Below are positions 16,939-24,271 of a stretch of 24,271 nucleotides of DNA, in pieces; the stretch's first letter is position 1, and every line of letters starts with the position of its first letter. A model generated the notes under the pieces. That model was not told the DNA's origin and did not search any database. It worked only from the letters and a program-made list of their open reading frames with translations. Made by a program: the position numbers and the translations under genes. The stretch is taken from assembly GCA_001970955.1 (NCBI GenBank), contig MPUH01001095.1, forward strand, positions 1 to 24,271. The letters run 5' to 3'. The stretch is from Stentor coeruleus (taxonomy: Eukaryota; Ciliophora; Heterotrichea; Heterotrichida; Stentoridae).

Positions 16939-17772
16939 TGGATTTAAATAGCAGATTACAATAAATAAGTACTTTATTTTTTTAGATAGTTTTAGCATAA
17001 TCTAAAGGCTGGATAAATTTTTATATGATAATTTAAATAGCTTTATAATAAATTTATAATGAGATGATAAATACCATGAAGAAAGGAAGTAAGTTTATAG
17101 AAAAAATGGGTTTGAAGTCAATGAGAACAGCAAATTATTGATATACTAGATAAATAGTCCTGGAATTTTCACAAGAGAAATCATTTTTCGAATGTTCTTA
17201 TAATAAGTATTATCGTGGAAATGATGAGTTGAGATAGAAAAACTGGATATAAGATGAAATTTGATAATTATTATATTTGATTATAAAATTGTTTATAAGA
17301 TAATCAATAGAAGTTTTTATTCTAAAAGATTATATTGTAATTTTGATAGGATGAAAATTTGATTTTGTGATTACAGTAGAAAATTAAGATATTGGGAGGT
17401 TTTGAAGCATTATGAGGGAGGGAATTTGAATAACTCGATTTTAGTTTGAAAAAAAATTATGATAATTAATTGAAGAGAAATGAGATTAGATGTGCATGTT
17501 TATGTTAGATTTGTAAGATTAATATAAATATTTAAATCGTTAAAAATCATTTTGGATGGGGTATTGAAGATACGGTATTTTTGTGTTATTACTTTAAATT
17601 CCTATCCTAAATAATAATCAAATACAATTTTCTTATTAAATATCAAAATATTACCATCTGTTAAAACTAAACCATTTTTCATCAATACTCAATTGTCTGA
17701 ATTTTTTGTAAACCAGTTTCATACTTATAAATTTATTTCTTAATTCTCAATATTATAAGCTTTCTACAAAAA
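16939..17772. other. Intergenic region with skew switch at about 17590
   Basis: This is the 3' flank of the gene ending at 16938. To about 17585 the + strand is G-rich and C-poor. From about 17590 it becomes C-rich and G-poor, which in the rest of this window marks the left flank of a gene. No open frame, RNA gene or repeat is recognised here. The switch fits the presence of a (former) gene immediately to the right. Confidence 0.45.
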
Positions 17773-19798
17773 TCAAATAGTTTAGCTTTTTAATCTTAAT
17801 AGTGCATTGAAAGCCTACAAAAATTAAAAAAAGTGGTAAAACTTATATTTATATACATCAAAAATATATTTTTAAACTAAAGATAAAGTTTTTTGAGTTG
17901 CCAACTGTACTGAAAAAATAACTTTAGTTGCTATTAGGCAAATCTGAATTAGTGCTTGAATATAATAGAGTTATAAGATAAAAAAAGCTTATTTTAGGAA
18001 AAATTTTCCTGTTAGTTGATACTAATGAAATAGTAGATGTGCTTATCTTTATCTTATGGCTTTTATGAATTTTATCCATATGAGGAATGCATTTTTAGAC
18101 TATGTCCAGCTTTTTTTAGGTTTTATTTTTTTTCTCACTCTAGCGAGAATTGCATGATATTCTAAATCTGATAAAAGCATTCTCATTTAAGTATTCTTTT
18201 TAGTTAGTGGTATATCATTTGCTTATGCAAGCCTTACAAAAGCATAATTTTTTTATTTGTAAATTCGATCCAGCTCTACAAAAAAAGCTTGAACTGCTAA
18301 AAGGAATTAATGATTCTATTCAGCTTAGTTCATTGCAGGCAAAATTTTTTTTCTGTAGAGATTAAATGATTATTAGAGTTCTATAATTCTTATGTGGTCA
18401 TTCTAGTAAGTTTTTCCTAAGTATAAGTCAGTCAAAGATCAATCAGTTTTCGATCTTAAGTAAAAAATTGTGATGTTTTAAGGATTAATGAATCCAGTAG
18501 TTTAAGAATAAAGAGAAGGCAAAATGAGTCTTAACAAGGTAGAAACTAGTATAGTGTAAGTTCCAGGCTAGAATTTTGAGCTGATAGCATTCCAATTAGG
18601 AATTCACTCCTTTGTTATTTATTATAATTGCTCTTATTACTACTCGGTAGAAATTAAAACTAAGCATCAGTGAGAAATTCTTTTAAATCCTCTATTGAAT
18701 AAATATAATTTTTATATATAATAAATAAATCGTAAATCTTTCTAGCATAATACTGTGGTTTTAGTTAATTAAACTTTTTAGAGATCTTTTCAATTGAGTA
18801 TATATTATTTTGTATAAGTAGTTATTTTTAATGGTATATTTGATATATTGACAGTTATTAGTTTGAAAGCATTTCACTTTTTATCGAAGAGAATTTATAG
18901 TTCATAATTTTTTTATGTGGAAGTTTATTATATGTAAGAATCATCTCTAAAAAGATTTTTTTATAAATTTAGGAAAATATAAGTGATCATAAAATATGCA
19001 TCTTCATATCTAAACAACTATAATCCACTTCTAAACTCTTTTACATCAAATTATCTATTCATTATCATTTACATTCTCTAAGAATCGATATATTTAGCTT
19101 GCTAATCATATCTTTCCTTAGCCTTTACTATAATAAAATTACTTTATAGCCTACTAATTCTTAACTAAGTCTAAAAGCTGATTCAAATTATCTACTTAGG
19201 TGGTGAATTTCTGATTTTTTTCCTATTGAATACTTGAATCCCTTAAGCCTTTTCTCTTAGCCAGTCTAAGTTATAAAAACCATTCATTTTGTACTTAATT
19301 TGACTTAGTTAAGCTTACCATTTCGTCTTCACATCTTTTCTTCATCATCATGAATTTTTTCCTCTCTTAGTTCTTCTTAGATAAAACAAAGTCAACTTGA
19401 TTTTCTATGATTTTCATGCCCTTAACTTTTTTCTGTGTATTATACTCAGCTTATTCTTGTATTTCTTATTAGAATTTCAGTTACTCAGTTGCCTACAAGT
19501 ATTTTTTAGTAGTCTAAGATGCAACTATATCTCTGAGATGTTTTTATAAAAATTTACCTTCTTTCATGTTTAAAATATATTCTTTACCTCATCTAGACTT
19601 CATAAGTTTTCCTTTCTCAATTTTTTGATTGTACTCCAGGAGAATGAAGAAGGAGACTAAGTATAGATTATGTACAATTAGGAAGTCGCAAGACTCTGAG
19701 AAAACATTCAAATCTAAAATTCCTTCACCAAAAAGGTAGTAAAAGATGTTAGAAGTCTAAAATATTTTGCTAGAGCTCGATTAAACTGACTATGTCAT
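17773..19798 (-). pseudogene. Cryptic reading frame broken mainly by TAA/TAG (decayed gene or UAR=Gln gene)
   Basis: No ordinary ORF exists here, but the minus strand keeps coding character in two blocks. Block A (19798 to about 19106) starts with ATG and has 19 TAA/TAG in about 231 codons. Only one TGA (19589-19591) falls inside it, and a second TGA at 19106-19108 closes it. Read with TAR as Gln it is a Lys/Glu/Gln-rich coiled coil, with clear stretches such as KKVKGMKIIENQVDFVLSKK and MMMKKRCEDEMVSLTKSN. Block C (18438-17773), in a different frame, has 221 codons with 19 TAR and no TGA before a TGA at 17773-17775; 9 TGA triplets fall in the other two frames. In ten 20-codon lines of block C, G was counted 35, 15 and 19 times at codon positions 1, 2 and 3. 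Between the blocks the frame of C is broken by several TGAs. Most likely a decayed gene; a foreign UAR=Gln gene is the alternative. Confidence 0.35.
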
Positions 19799-20016
19799 TT
19801 CTATATCCAAACTTGCGTATGTGAGCTGCAAACAAAAATTAATTTACTTTATTATTTTATGTTAACCTGAATAAAATAATGATAATTAAGCTAAAGTTAA
19901 GTATATTTAATAATTTAAAGCTTTATTTGAATTGAATAAGGAATTGAAGAAAAAAGAAATTTCTGAGTTATTCGAATAGAAAATTGATTTAGGGATAGAA
20001 AAAATTATGGTTATAA

Positions 20017-23000
20017 ATGTCTAATTCTTTGGCAGAAGGGCTCCTTCCCAAAACTGAGGAATTACCAAGAATCCAAGCTTCAAAAGTGAACCAAAAACAA
20101 ATAGTTAGCATGAAGAAAACTGATGAAGCTTTACGAGAAATTAAAAAAGCCTTGAATTTTATTGAAATATTACCACAGCTAGATGCTCAAAAATCATATG
20201 TATCAACTCTCAAAAAATGTAAAAGTACTCCAAATTGTGTGAGTTTCAGTCCAGATGGTAAATTTTTAGCGATTGGATTTGATGATAAAATGATCGAAAT
20301 ATGGAACTTTACCGAAAAAAAGGAAGAATGCATGCTCGCAGGCCACTCAGAATCGGTTTCGAGTGTGATTTTCAGTCCAGATAGCAAATTTTTAGCGAGT
20401 GGATCCTACGATAGTCTGATTAAAATATGGAACCTTGCCGAAAAAAGAGAAGAATGTACGCTCGCAGGCCACTCTAAAGGCATTCATAGTGTGAGATTCA
20501 GTTCAGATGCCAGGTTTTTAGCGAGCGGATCTCAAGATAAACTAATCAAAATATGGAATCTCGCCGAAAAAAGAGAAGAATTCACACTTACAGGCCACTC
20601 AAGCTGGGTAAATAGTGTGAGTTTCAATTCAGATGGCAAGTTTTTAGCGAGTGGATCTTTTGATTATCTGATCAAAATATGGAACCTTGCCGAAAAAAGA
20701 GAAGAATTTACGCTCACAGCCCACTCACGTTCGGTAACGAGTGTGATTTTCAGTCCAGATGGAAAATTTTTAGCGAGTGGATCCCACGATAAACTCATCA
20801 TAATATGGAGCCTTGCTGAAAAAAGAGAAAAATACTCGCTCAGCCACTCATCTGTCATAAATACTATGAGTTTCAGTACAGATGGCAAGTTTTTAGCTAG
20901 TGGATATTCTGATAATCTGATAAAAATATGGAACCTTACCGAAAAAAGAGAAGAATGCACTCTCATAGACCATAAATCTTATATAGGAAGTGTGAGTTTC
21001 AGTCCAGATGGTAGGTTTTTAGTAAGTGGATCTGGAGATAAACTAATAAAAATATGGAGCCTTGCAGATAAAAGAGAAGAATTCACGTTCAAAAACTACT
21101 TTGATTCGGTTATGAGTGTAAGTTTCAGTCCAGATGGTAGGTTTTTAGCGGGTGGATCTAAAGATAAGAATATCAAAATATGGAACCTTGCTGAAAAAAT
21201 AGAAGAATGCGTGAACTTATACCACTCAGACCCGGTTTGTAGTGTGAGTTTCAGTCCAGATGGCAGGTTTTTAGCGATTGGATCTGAAGATAACCTGATT
21301 AAAATATGGAACTTTGCTGAAAAAAAAGAACAATGCATGCTCGCAGGCCACTCAAACTGGGTAAAAAGTGTGAGTTTCAGTCCAGATAGCAGGTTATTAG
21401 CGAGTGGATCCGAAGATAAGCTGATTAAAATATGGAACATTAATGAAAAAAGAGAAGAATTCACGTTCACATGCAACTCATGCCCATCAAGTGTAAGTTT
21501 CAGTCCAGATGGGAAGTTTTTAGCGAGTGGATCTGAAGATGTCAAAATATGGAATCTTGTAGAAAAAAGAGAAGAATGCACATTCTTAGGACACTCAGGC
21601 TCGGTATATTGTGTGAGTTTCAGTCCAGATGGCAGGTTTTTAGCAAGTGCATATTTTGATAATATAATCAAAATGTGGAACCTTGCTGAAAAAAAAGAAG
21701 AATTCACACTCACAGGCCACTCACAAATAGTAATGAGTGTGAGTTTCATTCAAAATGGTAGGTTTTTAGCGAGTGGATCTAAAGATAGGCTGATTAAAAT
21801 TTGGAACCTTGCAGAAAAAAGAGAAGAATGCACGCTCACAGGCCACTCAGATTCGGTTTTAAGTGTGAGTTTCAGTCCAGATGGCAGATTTTTAGCGAGT
21901 GGATCTTCCGATAATCAGATAAAAATATGGAACTTTGCCGAAAAAATAAAAGAATACACAGACCACTCTGGGAATATTTCAAGTGTGAGTTTTAGTCCAG
22001 ATGGTAAATTTTTAGCGAGTGGATCTAGAAATAGTCCGATCAAAATATGGAACCTTACAGAAAAAAGAGAAGAATGCACGCTTGCAGGCGATGACTCTGA
22101 AGCTTTAAGTATAAGTTTCAGTCCAGATGGTAGGTTTTTAGCGGGTGGAACTAGAGCTATTAAAATATGGAATCTTGCAGAAAAAAGAGAAGAATACACA
22201 CTTAAGGGTCATTCATCTTTTGTATGTTGTGTGAGTTTCAGTCCAGATGGCAAGTTTTTAGCGAGTGGATCCTACGATGAGTTAATCAAAATATGGAACC
22301 TTGCTGAAAAAAGAGAAGAATGCACATTAAGAGGCAACTCAGATTCAGTAAATAGTGTGATTTTTAGTCCAGATGGTAAGTTTTTAGCAAGTGGATTTAG
22401 CAATCGTCTAATCAAAATATGGAACTTTGCTGAGAAAAGAGAAGAATACACGCTCAAAGGCCACTTATACTCAGTATCAAGTTTATGTTTCAGTTCTGAT
22501 GGCAGGTTTTTAGCGAGTGGATCTGATGATATCAAAATATGGAACCTTGCTGAAAAAAGAGAAGAATATTCACTCACAAATGATAAATCTTATGCAAAAA
22601 GTGTGAGTTTCAGTCCAGATGGTAGGTTTTTAGCGAGTGGATATGAAAATATGCTCGTTAAAATATGGAACCTTGATGAAAGAAGAATTGAATGCACGTT
22701 AACTGGCCATAAATCTTATGTAAATAGTGTGAGTTTCAGTCCAGATGGCATGCTTTTAGCGAGTGGATCTGAAGATATGAAAATCAAAATGTGGAACCTT
22801 GCTGAAAAAAGAGAAGAATATATACTCACAGGCCATAAATATTATGTAAAGAATGTGATTTTCAGTCCAGATGGCAAGTTTTTAGCAATTGGATCTGAAG
22901 ATAGCCTAATTAAAATATGGAACCTTGCTGAAAAAAGAGAAGAATGCACACTCATAGGCCACTCTTATAGCATTTATAGTTTGTGTTTCAGTCCAGATGG

Positions 23001-24271
23001 CAAGTTTTTAGCAAGTGGATCTTATGATGAGTTGATCAAAATATGGAACCTTGCTGAAAAAAGAGAAGAATGTACTATACCTATTGGCTCTGGAATAATT
23101 GAAACTATTGAGTTTAGCCCAGATAATAAATCAATTAAAGCTAATTTTTTATTTGGAAGTATTAAGAGCTACTCAATTGATTTAAAAAAAGCTGTAGATT
23201 CACAAAATTGGATAGTTCCAACTAGCTCGAAGATTGATAAGTTTTTTGATCCGCTTAGTATAAGTTTTGGAATCCAAAACCAAATTTCATGGATATCCGC
23301 ACTTATGCTGTTGTCATTAAAACAATATGAAAAGATAAAAGACACTTACATAACGTTTTCCAATCTTAAATTCACAGTAGTTCATTTCATGGCTATGCTT
23401 GGAGAAATAACTTTTTTTAAAAAGCATTATAAAAGCAAAAAAATAGAGATATTATATGATGCATTTGGCCATAGCCCGATTTATTATTCAATAGAATGCA
23501 AGCATCAAGATATAACTGATATATTATTAGAATCTATAAGTAATTTAGTTGAAGAAGAGCTAAATACTTATAGTATTTATTTATTCTTTGAGCAGATGGG
23601 AAATGACTTGCCAAAAATCATTCAAAATTCATCATCTAAACTAGACTACTTTTTATCCCAAAGCTTGATATATCAAAATTATGGAATATATTTTGGAAAT
23701 CCTAAGGATAAATTGCCAATAATAGAAGCAAGTAATTATAACAGAATTACTTTTCAAGAATTTTCATCTAATGAAGGAGAAAAAGTTCCATTAAAAATAA
23801 AGGAGATACCATTTTTACTTCCTTTTGGCGCAGGCTCAAACTCAAGTAAAAAATTGATTAGTGCTATTATTTCATGTAAAAATCTTGAAATATTTAGAAC
23901 AGAATTTATACAACATCTAATCAACGAAAGATGGGAAGAAGTATCAAATTATGTGTATTTATATACTTTATTATTGTGGAGCAATTTGCTTATTATTTGT
24001 TTTGCTATAGAAAGTGATTCAGATATTTTTTCTTATTGTGCGTTGCTTATAAATTCTATACTTTTAGCTTGGGAATTATTTCAATTTATTACTGAAGGTA
24101 AAATGTACTTTAAAGATATTATGAATATTTTTGATCTTATTCGGTTTTTGATAACAACAATTTACATACTATGGCATTTATATAAAATTGAGTATTCTTT
24201 GCTGACATGGACAATGATGGTATTTAATTTGATAAGAGGCCTTACAGGCTTTAGAGCTTTCAGTAATACAA
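20017..24271 (+). CDS. WD40-repeat/TRP-like ion channel fusion (3' end beyond window)
   Basis: ATG at 20017 directly follows an in-frame TAA (20014-20016), and I read the frame codon by codon to the window end (at least 1,418 residues) without a stop. Residues 1-74 are polar and helical. Residues about 75-1060 hold 24 WD40-like units of 40-42 residues of the form VSFSPDGRFLASGS...IKIWNLAEKREE...GHS, the last one degenerate; that is enough blades for about three seven-bladed propellers. A linker follows with an ankyrin-like segment near 1148 (AFGHSPIYYSIECKHQDITD). Hydrophobic helices then begin at about 1310, with LLLWSNLLIICFAI (S1-like), LLAWELFQFITEGKMYFKD leading into IMNIFDLIRFLI (S2-S3-like), and LIRGLTGFRAFSN (S4-like). 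This order resembles TRP-family cation channels; the pore lies outside the window. It is probably a membrane channel with a large cytosolic propeller scaffold. There are no introns. Confidence 0.88.
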   Translation, partial: MSNSLAEGLLPKTEELPRIQASKVNQKQIVSMKKTDEALREIKKALNFIEILPQLDAQKSYVSTLKKCKSTPNCVSFSPDGKFLAIGFDDKMIEIWNFTEKKEECMLAGHSESVSSVIFSPDSKFLASGSYDSLIKIWNLAEKREECTLAGHSKGIHSVRFSSDARFLASGSQDKLIKIWNLAEKREEFTLTGHSSWVNSVSFNSDGKFLASGSFDYLIKIWNLAEKREEFTLTAHSRSVTSVIFSPDGKFLASGSHDKLIIIWSLAEKREKYSLSHSSVINTMSFSTDGKFLASGYSDNLIKIWNLTEKREECTLIDHKSYIGSVSFSPDGRFLVSGSGDKLIKIWSLADKREEFTFKNYFDSVMSVSFSPDGRFLAGGSKDKNIKIWNLAEKIEECVNLYHSDPVCSVSFSPDGRFLAIGSEDNLIKIWNFAEKKEQCMLAGHSNWVKSVSFSPDSRLLASGSEDKLIKIWNINEKREEFTFTCNSCPSSVSFSPDGKFLASGSEDVKIWNLVEKREECTFLGHSGSVYCVSFSPDGRFLASAYFDNIIKMWNLAEKKEEFTLTGHSQIVMSVSFIQNGRFLASGSKDRLIKIWNLAEKREECTLTGHSDSVLSVSFSPDGRFLASGSSDNQIKIWNFAEKIKEYTDHSGNISSVSFSPDGKFLASGSRNSPIKIWNLTEKREECTLAGDDSEALSISFSPDGRFLAGGTRAIKIWNLAEKREEYTLKGHSSFVCCVSFSPDGKFLASGSYDELIKIWNLAEKREECTLRGNSDSVNSVIFSPDGKFLASGFSNRLIKIWNFAEKREEYTLKGHLYSVSSLCFSSDGRFLASGSDDIKIWNLAEKREEYSLTNDKSYAKSVSFSPDGRFLASGYENMLVKIWNLDERRIECTLTGHKSYVNSVSFSPDGMLLASGSEDMKIKMWNLAEKREEYILTGHKYYVKNVIFSPDGKFLAIGSEDSLIKIWNLAEKREECTLIGHSYSIYSLCFSPDGKFLASGSYDELIKIWNLAEKREECTIPIGSGIIETIEFSPDNKSIKANFLFGSIKSYSIDLKKAVDSQNWIVPTSSKIDKFFDPLSISFGIQNQISWISALMLLSLKQYEKIKDTYITFSNLKFTVVHFMAMLGEITFFKKHYKSKKIEILYDAFGHSPIYYSIECKHQDITDILLESISNLVEEELNTYSIYLFFEQMGNDLPKIIQNSSSKLDYFLSQSLIYQNYGIYFGNPKDKLPIIEASNYNRITFQEFSSNEGEKVPLKIKEIPFLLPFGAGSNSSKKLISAIISCKNLEIFRTEFIQHLINERWEEVSNYVYLYTLLLWSNLLIICFAIESDSDIFSYCALLINSILLAWELFQFITEGKMYFKDIMNIFDLIRFLITTIYILWHLYKIEYSLLTWTMMVFNLIRGLTGFRAFSNT
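20239..23195 (+). repeat. Tandem array of 24 WD40-coding repeats, 120-126 nt each
   Basis: Marking each unit at its V-S-F codon gives starts at 20239, 20365, 20491, 20617, 20743, 20866, 20992, 21118, 21244, 21370, 21493, 21613, 21739, 21865, 21985, 22111, 22231, 22357, 22483, 22603, 22729, 22855, 22981 and 23107. Of 23 intervals, 17 are 126 nt, two are 123 and four are 120, all multiples of three. Many units share long identical DNA, such as TTTCAGTCCAGATGG and AAAATATGGAACCTTGC. This shows recent duplication or ongoing homogenisation. Antisense open frames over the array are shadows of this repetition. Confidence 0.95.

Noticed and set aside
18254..18290. tRNA-like T-loop TTCGATC
   Set aside because: The flanking bases do not form a T-arm stem, and no D-arm, anticodon arm or acceptor stem is present.
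20187..22577. Several minus-strand open frames over the WD40 array
   Set aside because: They repeat the same antisense phrase every 126 nt and are shadows of the plus-strand repeats, which run in one long open frame.

Overview
The window looks like macronuclear DNA of a heterotrich ciliate, most likely Stentor or a close relative. It is very AT-rich and gene-dense. Genes end at TAA or TAG, Trp is TGG, and no TGA is read as sense in the clear genes. The largest complete gene is interrupted by three introns of exactly 15 nt, each GTA...TAG with A at position 10, which is the heterotrich/Stentor-type miniature intron. An eS26 gene, a GSK3 kinase, a SHIPPO-repeat ciliary protein and a polycystin-like REJ protein confirm a ciliated eukaryote. 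The genus is an inference from intron length and genetic code.

Layout. 125-757 (-): basic protein of unknown function. 930-1844 and 2294-3223 (-): two tandem seven-helix receptors of the cAMP-receptor-like GPCR type. 3356-4663 (+): FAD-dependent D-amino-acid dehydrogenase-like enzyme, divergent from the second GPCR. 5176-11055 (+): secreted/membrane REJ-domain polycystin-1-like protein of about 1,944 residues with three 15-nt introns. 11289-12536 (-): GSK3 kinase with an SPKK-rich N-terminus. 13443-13784 (-): ribosomal protein eS26. 14227-14880 (-): SHIPPO/STPGR-repeat protein. 16243-16938 (+): small protein of unknown function. 16939-20016: a 3-kb gap holding a cryptic minus-strand reading frame broken mainly by TAA/TAG. 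20017 to the window end (+): a protein with 24 WD40 repeats fused to a TRP-like channel, cut off by the window edge.

No operon logic applies, because each gene is its own unit. Functionally the window is rich in sensory and ciliary parts: two GPCRs, a REJ/polycystin-like receptor, a WD40-TRP channel, a microtubule-associated SHIPPO protein and GSK3.

The main oddities are: (1) exon boundaries in the REJ gene that coincide with about 192-residue repeat modules; (2) a strand-skew switch in most gaps between genes (G-rich left half, C-rich right half on the + strand), reaching about 81 G to 1 C over 300 nt; (3) the cryptic TAR-interrupted frame at 17.8-19.8 kb, either a decayed gene or one written in a UAR=Gln code; (4) the WD40-channel fusion with near-identical 126-nt repeats. 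No tRNA, rRNA, CRISPR or intact transposon was recognised.
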